Source: Obelidium mucronatum
Lineage: Eukaryota > Chytridiomycota > Chytridiomycetes > Chytridiales > Chytriomycetaceae
Assembly: GCA_025765595.1 (NCBI GenBank)
Contig: JAIVFH010000127.1
Coordinates: forward strand, 24,370-88,369
Reading direction: 5' to 3'
Length of the DNA stretch: 64,000 nt
Positions 1 through 10,672 of this stretch are shown in pieces (the first letter of the stretch is position 1; each line of letters begins with the position of its first letter). Both the position numbers and the translations under genes were made by a program. Below the pieces are notes generated by a model. It saw only the letters and a program-made list of their open reading frames with translations, did no database searches and was not told where the DNA came from.

Positions 1-302
1 GATAATTGCCCTAAAGGTTCGAATGTTCGACACAAATTCTGAAATTGATTTTGTTGTATTATTAAGCCTTCGTCACTCTAGGTAAACTGATCATGGATGC
101 AGCTTTTCATCGAAGTTAAGACTCTAATCTTAACATGGCCTGCATGGCCTGAATTGTCAGGTACAACACTCAGAACTGTAGTTTGGCTGTGATTGTACTC
201 CATGTCAGAGCACCATCCTCACTGGCCAATCGATACCTCTGATACCTCAAGTCTAGTTACTACAACGAAGGTATTTGTCCATTTTCAATCTCCTTCACAA
301 TT
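1..302. other. Unresolved upstream sequence of the flippase gene
   Basis: I cannot define a confident gene here. The frame used by the flippase N-terminus is open from roughly 230-300 onward, so part of this stretch may be its first exon or an upstream intron. No start codon with a convincing context was found. No RNA gene or repeat is visible. Confidence 0.3.
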
Positions 303-3300
303 TGTAAACATTCGAAAAAGAAACCTCGTCTGCCTCCTATCAGCCCAACCATCGCTTACCCGCCGCCTGCCGCCAAAGCCCCCTCATTCTCTTCGCCAAT
401 CAGATCATCGCTTGCATCTTCGTCTCAAAAGTCTGAATTCCCGCCTGGCTCCTCGTACTCTCGTTTGACAAATTCAACTCCGAAACCAGCCTTAAGAATG
501 GAACAGCCAGCTCAGGAAAGGAAAGAAAAGAAGAAGATTAAGTTCCAAATGCCCAAGGGCTTCAGAAGGAACGAGGACGAAGATGTGGCCTGGGAGGTCT
601 TTACTCCTCTGCCTCCGGCACAGATAAAGAAGGGACACAACTACATCAGGACTACAAAGTACACCATTATAACATTCATTCCTCTCTTTTTGTATGGGCA
701 GGTGCAGAATTGTTGTTTGGACTTGTTTACGTTTGGCATTCATTTGCATTACTAACCCCTTGTATAAACAAATACATACTAGTTCCGACGCTTTTACAAC
801 ATTTATTTCCTCCTGGGTGCTCTATCAGTTCTCTATGGAAGTGCAGCGCTCTCTCCATTCTCTCAAATATCTCCACTGCTTACGGTTCTCTTCTTTGCTG
901 CATTGAAGGATATCATTGAAGATTACGCACGGTACCGAAGCGATTGTGAAGCCAACGGGCAGATAAAAACTATCGTCCGAGAAGGTGTGGAAATGCGAAT
1001 TAAAGCTCAAGATCTCATGAAGGGAGACTTGATCAAGGTCGTAAAAATGAGAAGCTCTCTGTTGACGCTATTATTATCTCTTGCGCGCACGAAGATGGTA
1101 CTTGCTTCATTGAAACTGCCGAGTTGGATGGGTTAGTTCATGATTCAACGTTTTATGAAATCAGCCAGCCACTGATTTTGTTTTCAGAGAAACGAATTTA
1201 AAACGACGTGCCGCCATCTCTGCTCTTACTCATTACAATACTTTGGAAGACGTGATTAGAATCAACCTCCATATTCAGTGTGAACAGCCAAATGAGAATT
1301 TGCTCTCCTTTGAAGGCCGTGGGAAATACACGGTCAGTGCTGGGCGAGCCCGTGCGGATCGCCGTCGCTCCTTCTTTGAGCCAGAGAAGCACACGGATCA
1401 ATCTCGGCGAGAAGGCCAGATTGTGGACGGACCTGGGGTTGTCCCATTGTCCTTGACACATCTCCTTCTTCGTGGCAGTGTCCTTAGAAACACGGAATAT
1501 GCTTGGGCGAGTGTTGTGTACACGGGTTCTGACACCAAAATTATCATGAACATGAAAAAACCGCCTCAAAAAGAATCTCGGTTGATGCGTTATCTGAATT
1601 GGTTTGTCATGGGTGTGTTTGTCTACAATGCCGTGTTGCTCTTTGGCTCGACTGTTTTAGAGCATCAAGATTACAAAACTGTGATTGGATCAAACACGCG
1701 TTGGTACCTGTATGGCGGAAACACTGACTCATTGGTAATTGGCTAGTGACTGAGACAGGCTGGCTTGGTCTAACCCATATTCGCCTCAGACAACAAACTT
1801 TCTTGGGGCCCTCTTTTCTTACTTTGGAATGTATACCTATGTAATTCCAATCTCTCTGTTCATTATGGTTGAAATGGACCGCCTGATGCAAGGCATGTTC
1901 ATGATGTGGGATAATAAGATGGCCTCATTGCGTCAACCTTCGGCCAGCGCCCCGCCTGACGAGCAACCTGAAATTGTCCACATGAAAGCCAACAACACCA
2001 ACCTCAATGAAGATCTCGCTACAATCGAATACGTTTTTTCAGATAAAACGGGTACCCTGACTAGAAATGAAATGATTTTGGCAAAGTGGTACGTAGACGG
2101 CCATGTCTTCGATGATATGGAACGGCCAGGCTGTTTTGGAGATGCGTTGAGGGTAAGCTGTTTTTGTGGCTACAATGACCAAATTCTTAAAAAAAAAACC
2201 TTTCTTACGTTTTAGGCTCCAAACACGTCAAGCAAACTGAGAAAACAGATGGACCTCTTCGCTCGGGTTATGGTTCTTTGTCACGGAGTCATACCTTCCT
2301 TCAACGAAATCTCACAAAAAATGGTTTACGAATCTCAATCACCCGATGAAACCGCACTTGTTGAAGCGATTGCTCGAAGCAAATTTTTTCTCACAAACCG
2401 ATCCAAATCTACGGTTACATTCACAACTCCGGATCTCCAAACAGGGGTAGCAACACCGCAAGTGTTCGAAGTCTTGCACACACTGGAGTTCAATAGTGAC
2501 AGAAAGCGAATGTCCGTGCTCGTAAAAGACCCAGAAACAGGAAAATATCACCTGTACTGTAAAGGAGCTGATAACATTATCATGGAACGATTGAGTCGGG
2601 ATCCAGCCGCCAATTCCCCAGCAACTATTGAGGCAGCCGTGGAGGCCTTGCATGGTTTTAGTGTCACAGGATTGCGTACCCTTTGCATTTCATACCGAGA
2701 AGTATCAGAGGACCTGTACCACACATTCAAAGATGCATTTGAAGCCGCTGAAACCGCACTTGTGGACCGTGACTTGAAAATGGCTGCTGCTTGTGAAAAA
2801 GTAGAGCACGATCTGACTCTCTTGGGATGCACGGCTATTGAAGACCGCTTGCAGGATGAAGTTCCGGAAACGATCGCCTTCTTGTTAAAGTGTGGAATTA
2901 AGGTCTGGCTTTTGACGGGTGACAAGCAGGAAACGGCAATTAATATTGGTCAGAGTTCCAAATTGATTCAACCGGGAATGACTGTGTTCAAGTTGAACTC
3001 AAAAACTGTCCCAGAATGTGGAGTCATGTTGGATGATTTGCAGCGACAGATGGATGAAAACAAGGACAAGGAGGACCAAGGTTTTACTCTGGTTGTAGAT
3101 GGTCTTTCTTTGGGACATGTTTTTGCCGGAAACCATGAGAAGAAGATGGTCGCAGTGGGAATTAGATGCCGTTCTGTTATTTGCTTGTCGAGTAACACCG
3201 CTTCAGAAATCAATGGTGGTAAATATGGTGAAGTTGGGATTGAACAAAATGACTTTGGCGATTGGTGATGGAGCCAACGATGTACCTATGATCATGTCGG

Positions 3301-4373
3301 CTCATGTCGGTGTCGGTATTATTGGACGTGAAGGAACTCAAGCAGTTCGATCATCGGACTTTTCTTTTGCTGAATTCCGATTTCTTAAACGGCTGCTTGT
3401 TGTTCACGGGAGGAACAGTTATCAACGGTTGTCATCACTCATGCTTTACAACTTTTACAAGAATATTGCGTTTATTACTCCACAGTTCTTGTTTGGATTC
3501 TACAGCGTTTGGTGTGGGCAGGTTTGTCTTTCCTCTTGATTCTAAAATTACACCCAGCAGATCTAACTTAAACACAATAGGTTATTTATGAAGAATTTTT
3601 CATGACGTGGTTTAACTTGTTCTACTCCTCCGTTCCACCATTGCTTTTGGGAGTTTTCGAGCAAGACGTGTCGGATGAGATAGCCGAGAAAATTCCACAA
3701 CTGTACTACCAATGCAGAGATGGGTTGTACTGGAACTGGACGTTGTTTATTGGGGTCTTGCTTGATTCTGTTTGGCATTCGCTAGGTAATACTCTTTTTC
3801 TCTGTTGGATGGGGGTTGCTAACCTGCAAGTCATTATCAAGTTGTATTTTACAGCGTATATTTGATGTTGGGCGATGGTGATATCGGTGGGCCAGGCGGT
3901 CGATGCATTGGTTACTGGATGATGACATTCATCTTTTCCAACGTTATTATGGCTGTCGTGTTTGCCAAACTTGCTATTGTTACGCATCGATGGGTGTGGG
4001 TAACTTGGCTGATGATTATTCTCAGTGTGATTGTCTTTGTTCTTGGGGCAATCATTATTGAGAGCATATCTTTCGGAAGTGTCAAGGGGACGTACGCAGA
4101 CTCTTATTCCATCCCAATCTTTTGGATTTCATTGCCGGTAATCGTCGCAATTTGTGTAGTTCCATCTGTGGCCGTCATGTTGTAAGTTGTTTCTCCTCTG
4201 AAGTATCTTGAAAGTTGAAAGTAAACTGTTGTCTTAGTGTCAGGCGGACGATCTGGCCGACGGATGCGGACGTTGTTGTGGAGCACGCGAAGCAAAGCGC
4301 GGCTGGAAGAACCGGCGCCGAAGAAGCAGCCGTTGAAATGGTGCAAATCGAGCCGCCGCTTCTTCAAGCTTGA
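303..4373 (+). CDS. P4-type ATPase (phospholipid flippase, DRS2/DNF class)
   Basis: Predicted to move aminophospholipids from the outer to the cytosolic leaflet, driven by ATP. Exons as read: (about 303)-701, 783-1131, 1188-1734, 1790-2152, 2216-3521, 3581-3785, 3842-4181, 4238-4373. Family signatures in order: an N-terminal [15 protein letters not shown] segment; DGETNLK, split by the intron at 1132-1187; the phosphorylation loop [11 protein letters not shown] near 2045; the [11 protein letters not shown] nucleotide-binding region near 2565; [14 protein letters not shown] near 2910; [10 protein letters not shown] near 3265; then several membrane segments and a short C-terminal tail beginning [11 protein letters not shown]. 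Two one-base frame breaks interrupt it: a missing base near 1041, before the [13 protein letters not shown] stretch, and an extra T near 3184, before CRVTPLQKS. All catalytic motifs are otherwise intact, so I favour sequence errors over a pseudogene. The 5' end is uncertain. The last exon was copied to 10.5 kb. Confidence 0.9.
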
Positions 4374-4426
4374 GAAACTTTCTTATAAAGACTTAGAAAT
4401 AAATAAAAACGTAAACGCTTGCAACC

Positions 4427-4620
4427 ATGGAATCATTCCGCTCTGCTGGAAACGCGTACCATCTGCAGCGGCAGTTTACGAAGCAGTCGAATGCTACTCG
4501 AAGGGACTCGAGGCTGATCCGTCGAATCATCTGCTGCTTGGAAGCAGGAGCGCGAGAATACAGGCAAGACTAAAAGAAAGACTTCGCAGTGAGGATGGAC
4601 AGTTGGGATATAATCAGTGA
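4427..4620 (+). pseudogene. Internally deleted copy of the TPR-DUF4470-like gene
   Basis: The first ~130 bp match the start of the gene at 10673 (AGNAYHLQRQF, then a TPR-like helix pair). The sequence then jumps directly to the last ~60 bp of that gene, the equivalent of about 13545-13612. Roughly 2.7 kb, including the whole DUF4470-like part, is missing. The frame also breaks soon after the first 17 codons. It lies directly downstream of the flippase, as the intact copy lies downstream of the duplicated flippase tail. It is non-functional as a protein gene. Confidence 0.8.
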
Positions 4621-5154
4621 ACCTTGCAGCGTTGTCGAGTTGAAAAGGATTTGAATAAATGCATTTTATTATTCGCCTCTGTTCAGGAGGACGTTTTTCC
4701 GTGGTTGTCGGGCTTTCAAAATCAAAACAAAAACTTCTCTCAAAACAAAAATTCGGGAATGCCTTCATCCCCCACATCTGCCAACTACGCGCCTACGCCT
4801 CCTGCCTTTCGCATCGCATAACACCACCCTATCTCGCTAGTTGTGTAAGGAATAGCTTCTCTTTTATTGACAAACCGCCAGTGTCCTAACCACAAACACA
4901 CTCATGCCATAGACTTCGTCCATGATCACAGCATCTTATAAACACGCCATCCGCAGATATATCAGGCACCTATAACCTCGAATATCGACCTCTGCTCAAC
5001 GCGGAAAATTTCAAAGACCATTCATTCATAACGGATTCCGTTCTCGGCAAGCGGCACGACTACTCCTGGAGAGCGCTAGACGCCCCTCCGGATACGTGAT
5101 GAATGGGTGTAGAAATCGAGCAATTTTTTCGAAACCTTTTCAGCTACTGGGTTG
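4621..5154 (+). other. Conserved leader region upstream of array 1
   Basis: No gene. This stretch is closely similar to 13613-14107, which sits in the same place before array 2. It ends with a diverged first array unit: the apical CGACTACTCCTGGAGAGCG sequence lies near 5055 and a splice donor at 5155. Because it is duplicated together with the array, it is the natural place to look for the array promoter. No specific promoter motif could be assigned by eye. Confidence 0.55.
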
Positions 5155-6215
5155 GTATTTACTTTTGATGTTCTTGTTCAGTTTTTTTTTTTTGCAACTA
5201 TTCTTTTGTTTATTTCCAATCATTTGAGACTAAATCGCGACTCCCATCGCCTTTTTTTCTTGCAGCTCTCGCGGCACTGGGCATTAACATCAGAGACCTC
5301 TCCACTCATTATCCGTCCTGTTCTCGTCTGTGCAACGACTACTCCTAGAGAGCGCTAAGCACTCCTCCAGGCGGTGATGAGTGGGAGCAGATGTTGTAGC
5401 GATATTCTTGGGGCCACACGCGTGTTCAGTGCTGGTAATTCGGATTTTTCGATTATTTTTGCAACTATTCTTTTGTTTATTCCAATCATTTGATACTAAA
5501 TCGCGACTCCCATCGCCTTTTTTTCTTGCAGCTCTCGCGGCACTGGGCATTAACATCAGAGACCTCTCCACTCATTATCCGTCCTGTTCTCGTCTGTGCA
5601 ACGACTACTCCTAGAGAGCGCTAAGCACTCCTCCAGGCGGTGATGAGTGGGAGCAGATGTTGTAGCGATATTCTTGGGGCCACACGCGTGTTCAGTGCTG
5701 GTAATTCGGATTTTTCGATTATTTTTGCAACTATTCTTTTGTTTATTCCAATCATTTGATACTAAATCGCGACTCCCATCGCCTTTTTTTCTTGCAGCTC
5801 TCGCGGCACTGGGCATTAACATCAGAGACCTCTCCACTCATTATCCGTCCTGTTCTCGTCTGTGCAACGACTACTCCTAGAGAGCGCTAAGCACTCCTCC
5901 AGGCGGTGATGAGTGGGAGCAGATGTTGTAGCGATATTCTTGGGGCCACACGCGTGTTCACTGCTGGTAATTCGGATTTTTCGATTATTTTTGCAACTAT
6001 TCTTTTGTTTATTCCAATCATTTGATACTAAATCGCGACTCCCATCGCCTTTTTTTCTTGCAGCTCTCGCGGCACTGGGCATTAACATCAGAGACCTCTC
6101 CACTCATTATCCGTCCTGTTCTCGTCTGTGCAACGACTACTCCTAGAGAGCGCTAAGCACTCCTCCAGGCGGTGATGGGTGGGAGCAGATGTTGTAGCAA
6201 TTTTTTGACTTTGGG
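5155..6215 (+). repeat. Tandem exon-intron array 1 (266-bp units)
   Basis: Near-identical units repeat every 266 bp. Exon-like segments start at 5266, 5532, 5798 and 6064, each right after a tttcttgcag acceptor. Exons are 169 bp and end at CTG followed by the donor gtaattcgg. Introns are 97 bp with a gatactaaa branch-like site. The first intron (5155-5265) is diverged. Exon length is not a multiple of three and each exon has stops in the relevant frames, so it does not code. Each exon folds into a long hairpin: AACATC (5286) pairs with GATGTT (5390), and CCACTCATTATCC (5302) with GGTGATGAGTGGG (5373). The array lies between the deleted TPR-DUF4470-like copy and a BTB-like gene. Confidence 0.85.
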
Positions 6216-6220
6216 TTTTG

Positions 6221-7988
6221 ATGGAGTTGTGGGAAAGAAAACAAATTATTCAGATGAAACAACAACCAACAGATGCAACTAGACTCACTGCTCGTCTTTT
6301 AAATGCTGCGCAATTCAGGGTGTCAGATATTCTCGTCTGCTTGAGGCGTTACTCTGGGGAAGAAGTGACGGTTTCAATGGATCAAGGATACCGAATTGCC
6401 CGTGTTGCGACCAGGTGGGAATGGCCCGTCTTCGCGGTGAGGATGCCATTGTGTTGACGTTAAATTCAATCTTTCTTATCAATATTGCACTGGTTAGAAG
6501 CCGCCGGCGTCAAGTCTGTGAGAATTGGTGGCATTTTGCTTAAACTCCAGTTCCCAGGTGACAAATGGTTCCTTGAAAGTAGAGGCTAGTATATTGCTGA
6601 CGGCAATTTAAGCGCGTGCGACTTGGGAAATTGTTGAGGACCCTGAATTGCCAGCTGTGCTATCTCGACCCAACGTGGCGCGCCTTCCCACCAAAACGCG
6701 TCTCAATCGGGCAAAAAACGCAAGCGCCTAGCATGTGAGTGATTTATTGTATTCATAAACTTTCGCTCAACTAACTTCATTCCAATGTTTCACCATTAGC
6801 GCCTCCTTCAGAAGAACCTCCCCGCAAGTACAGAAAAACTCTGCACCAAACTGATCAAGGTGGTGGTCCGAGCCAGACAATTAGACCTATCGCTGATGAG
6901 CTTGATGATGAAGCCTCTCTACGCACTGGTAACGCGGATGAATCGAATGATGTTGCCACCGCTTTCGTGAAGCTGACCGCTGATTTCGATGTATCGAGGA
7001 AGCAAGTGTCAGATTTGAAACTAAGAAACCAAAAACTGGAAACTCAAACTGCAGAGCTGTCCAGTACTTTGGCGTCTGTTGTTGCAGAACGCGATTCTCT
7101 TGCAGCCCTACTTGATTTAAACCGCAGCAAGGGACAATAAGCCTCTCCTCACGCACCAAAGCCCGGTAAGTTACCTTCCGTTCAAGAATGGATTCATTTC
7201 ATCTGTTTCTCAAGCATCGACAAATCCAGAGAGATCCATTGAACTACGATAGATATGTTCTACTCATTCTCCAACCTATGGAACAAATGGAAAGAGCCGC
7301 AATAGCGGAGCAACTCACTGAAGGCGACTCAATTTGCATTGACTACATAAACCAAGCACTTTACCGCCATCGAGTATTTTGTCCATGCAAGCTCCTCCTT
7401 GAAGTTGCTAAAATCGCAGCATTGGCTGGTCTTCAACAACTCGTAGAACAGTGCTTGGAATATTTTATGATATTGTTTTTGGAGGATTGCGATGCCTTCA
7501 AGTTTTGCTCTTTTGGATGGGAACTGAACTGCGCTAAATTTGACGATCAGGCAATAGAGATAGGCGCACGTGGAATGACGCGCTTATTTCCAGATTGGGA
7601 AAAGTCAGACTCAAGACGGGTGTGTCCTCGAGAGAACGGAAGGGAGATGTTGCAGAAGTTGAGCGTTCCTGCCTTCAAAGTGTTTGTCAATCGTCCTGTG
7701 TTTATCGTTCGCCATAGATGGATTCTTTTCATTAGTTGGATGAAGGTGCATGCAGACATACCAGGGCTGAAATTGAGAAGTGGATTGCAAGGGTTAGACA
7801 ACAGAACCACAGCGTGCTATCTCGAAATGGTCTTGCCACGATTTGGCGAGGAGTTAGCAGCGGCCAACGAGCCTGACCGCTTCTTTATAGAGCGGGTGGC
7901 GCCATTTCTTCCTGCCATTTCAGAGGGTCAGAGCGAGGTGACCAAACGATGCATCCTTGCATTCGAAAGATATTCCGATCCGTTGTAA
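6221..7988 (+). CDS. Coiled-coil protein with BTB/BACK-like C-terminus, copy A
   Basis: Paralogue of the gene at 22416-24553, with the same order of parts. It has an N-terminal segment (RVSDILVCLRRYSGEEVTVS), a VKSVRIGGILLKLQFP exon near 6495-6556, a Lys/Arg-rich linker, and a coiled coil (KLTADFDVSRKQVSDLKLRN, about 6970-7030). A C-terminal domain opens at about 7211. It includes a BTB-like YHR..CPCKLLLEVAKIAAL helix region and a long helical tail ending at 7988. Introns were inferred from GT-AG pairs and the paralogue. An in-frame stop at about 7138, after the coiled coil, is not seen in copy B, so this copy may be broken or need an extra splice. Function is unknown; BTB/BACK similarity is weak and structural. 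It is adjacent to the end of array 1. Confidence 0.55.
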
Positions 7989-8744
7989 TTCGTGACTTCT
8001 TTTCGTTGTTGCTGCACTTTTTTTTTGGGTGGACATTGAATGCCACCACACGCAAGCGATTTTGTTTCATGAATTATCAGTTTCAGTATCCTTTTTTTGC
8101 AGATTGTGAATAAGAAATTCATTTATCATGATTATATTTTAAAAGACTCACTTTTTGTAGGATGGAATTGAGTGCTTGATTAAAATTGATTTCAAAAAAG
8201 TAGCGATGTTATCGCGACATTCATTTAACACCAGTTTCGAGGCTATAAAAGACGCTTGATTCCGAAATGATATCAGCAGTTCAGCGCTACATACATACAT
8301 TAGATTCAACAAATTAATTATCAGAATACACAACCTTAGGCGTACATGAGAGCATGTCTTTTGTCTCAGAAGGAAAGGAGCCGGAATATCATGCGGAGCA
8401 TGCCCCGCAAATACTAGTAGCACCGCTCTCTTGGGACAGAAGCTATGGGGAAAAAATGAGTTGGAAGTAGCACAAACTAAAAAAGACACTGAAAGCATAC
8501 CTTCCACAATTATGTGCTTCGAGGATACCAAAGGGTGTAAACACAAAGTAATTTGAACAGACTGAAGACAATTTACTTGAGACGAGATGCTGGAATGCGC
8601 CGAATGGTATCCAGTTTTGAAAAATTCGTTTGGGTACTTTCCAATAAACGGAAAACAAACGAAAAACAATGAACATACCGGTTATACGAAGCGCATAGGA
8701 AGAATGAAACGATTTATTATGGCAGTTTGGCTGGTCCTGTCACG
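7989..8744. other. Duplicated 3' flank of copy A, no gene resolved
   Basis: The stretch after the stop resembles 24554-25300, the flank of copy B. Shared landmarks are a T-rich tract, ATCCTTTTTTTGCAGATTG and AAGAAATTCATTTATCAT, and the end near the GAAGAATGA motif. A minus-strand open frame at 8148-8669 is hydrophobic but its counterpart in the other copy does not keep the frame, so I do not call it. The right end is a duplication breakpoint with the PH-gene copy. Confidence 0.5.
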
Positions 8745-10490
8745 CGTTGAACATTAAACTGGTGTGAAGTTTGAGTTGACCGCTGAAGGCATCTGGGTCA
8801 TCTTCACTATTGAGAAGAGAAGAGTTTGCCGCAGGATTATACGAGAGCTGCGTGGTATGGATGGATCTTGACAGTGTTTGGAAATGCGGCGCGGGACTGC
8901 TCATGGATGGTGCTGTGGGAGTAGTTGACCGTTTCGAAAAGAATGATGGAGAGTTTGGGTCGCGGCTGGAACGGAGACGAAGGTCGGGGGATGTCTGCGG
9001 GCGCTTGAGGTGGTGGTGTTGAAGCATTTCTTTTGACCGTTGGCCGCTGGACAACAACGGAAGGCAGATCTGTACTTGCTCGACCGCTAGATCGGCTTCC
9101 TGTGCTACCGGGTGGTGAAGGAAAAAGAGAGAGGCCGGTTCGTTTCACAGTTCCGGTGTTTCGAGTTGGTGATGTTTGACTTCGAGGTGATGTTTGAATT
9201 TGTGGACTGGTTGGAGGCGATACAGACGCTGATGGATGAGGCATGGCTGCAGCATACCGACTGTCCCGTGAATCCAATCTAGCTGACGATAACTCCAGCC
9301 GCTTTTTTGCAACAGGTGCCAAGTTTGACAATTCCGAGGTCAAATCTTCAGTGACGTCTTCTTCTTCACGAACAGAGTCCATTCGTTCCATTCGTTCGTC
9401 CACAGCAATTTCTGAAGCAGTGTACACACTCGCGCGGTCTATATGCCGTACCAAATGTGCTGGATGTCTTGCCGCCGATGTTTGTGTGGCCAAATCAGGA
9501 TCGCTATTTCGTGATGTAGTTCGGTCCAATGTGTCGTACTGTTTTGTTGTTTTAGTAATACATCGTTTGGTACAATTAGTCTACGGTAGTTAAAAAGCAA
9601 TTCACAGCCTTCGGCTGTATAGAAAATTCACAGCCTTCGGCTGTATAGACAATTCACAGCCTTCGGCTGTATAGAAAATTCACAGCCTTCGGCTGTATAG
9701 ACAATCCACAGCCTTTGGCTGTATGCCATCGCCTTCGGCGATGAAGGCAAGACGATTGAACCACCGCCTTCGGCGGCACAATTCGCCTACGGCAGTAAGT
9801 ACTGAATAAAAAAAAAAGAAATTCACAGCATTCGGCTGTATACCATCGCCTACGGCGATGAAAAAGCAAGTCACAGCCTGTATAGACAATTCACAGCCTT
9901 CGGCTGTATACCATCGCCTTCGGCGATGAAGGCAATACGATCGAGCCACCGCCTTCGGCGGTACAACTTCCCCTTCGGCGCGCGCAATGCAGCCTTCGGC
10001 TGTACACCATCGCCTTCGGCGATTTGATTCCCAACTCACAGTAGTAGCAACCTCATCATCCCCTACATCTTCATCTTCATCTTCATCAAAACCCCAACCA
10101 TTCCCAACCAACTCCGTAGAAGAAATATCATCAAAAGAAGAAGACCGACTAGGACGATCCGATAAACCATCAGCTGATAAACCATCATCAGAACCACCAG
10201 CAGTTCCAAACATGCTAATGTCGGACATTACAGTATCCAATTCCAAAATCAATTTGGATGCATTCATTGTCGAAGCATGTTTCTGAATCGGAATCGACTT
10301 TTTTCACAGTCATTCTTCGATTCACGAGGGCACAGGACATTTGGAGAGTAGGAGGACGGTATTCGAGTTCAGCGGCGGTGAATGATATCGCGGATAGAGA
10401 GGGAGATATTGGAGAAGTAGTAGGGATTTGGAAAGGTCTGCGTGGCGGGTCGTGAATATCCGTGAAAACAGTGGGTTGTGGTTTTTCTGC
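8745..10490 (-). pseudogene. Truncated duplicate of the PH-domain gene (middle part)
   Basis: On the minus strand this matches the part of the PH-domain gene lying at about 28620-27160. From 5' to 3' it holds: KPQPTVFTDIHDPPRRP with EYRPPTLQMS (10470-10310); NASKLILELDTVMSDISMFG and an acidic stretch (10267-10040); an intron full of palindromes (about 10040-9541); and a Ser/Pro-rich exon beginning YDTLDRTTSRNSDPDLATQ (9540 downward). The last exon stops at about 8745, just after the first strand of the PH domain (GQLKLHTS), so the PH domain is absent. One frame break lies in the Ser/Pro-rich exon relative to the other copy. The gene start (GC-rich exon 1) is also absent: at about 10490 the sequence switches to the flippase tail. 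Confidence 0.8.
9600..10027. repeat. Cluster of about 17 palindromes with CCTTCGG centres
   Basis: Short perfect hairpins sit head to tail. Three stem types share the same centre: ACAGCCTTCGGCTGT, CATCGCCTTCGGCGATG and CCGCCTTCGGCGG. As RNA they give C(UUCG)G tetraloops, an exceptionally stable loop type. They are separated by short A/T-rich spacers such as atagacaattc. One unit near 9873 lacks its loop and right arm, and some have a changed loop (cctacgg, cctttgg). The whole cluster lies in one intron of the PH-gene copy. The equivalent intron of the other copy (about 27955-28176) has only about six. Confidence 0.9.
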
Positions 10491-10491
10491 T

Positions 10492-10640
10492 GTTGCTGTC
10501 TTAGTGTCAGGCGGACGATCTGGCCGACGGATGCGGACTTTGTTAAGCAAAGCGCGGCTGGAAGAACCGGCGCCGAAGAAGCGGCCGTTGAAATGGTGCA
10601 AATCGAACCGCCGCTTCTTCAGGCTGACTACAGAACGTAA
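10492..10640 (+). pseudogene. Duplicated last exon of the flippase gene
   Basis: Nearly identical to the final flippase exon at 4238-4373: [11 protein letters not shown], then [20 protein letters not shown]. It has a 12-bp deletion after TDAD and a changed end. The preceding sequence is from the PH-gene copy, so no flippase body is attached. It marks the left edge of the larger copy of block A. The junction shares the short sequence tcttagtgtcagg with the flippase intron end. Confidence 0.85.
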
Positions 10641-10672
10641 AATAATAAATAAAAACATAAACGCTTCCAGCC

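Noticed and set aside
5290..6146. Repeated 77- and 93-codon open frames on both strands of array 1
   Set aside because: They recur only because the DNA unit recurs, they run across the splice signals and hairpin, and the homologous units of array 2 do not keep the frames.
8148..8669. 173-codon hydrophobic minus-strand frame
   Set aside because: The duplicate flank at 24.6-25.3 kb does not preserve the frame, and there is no family signature.
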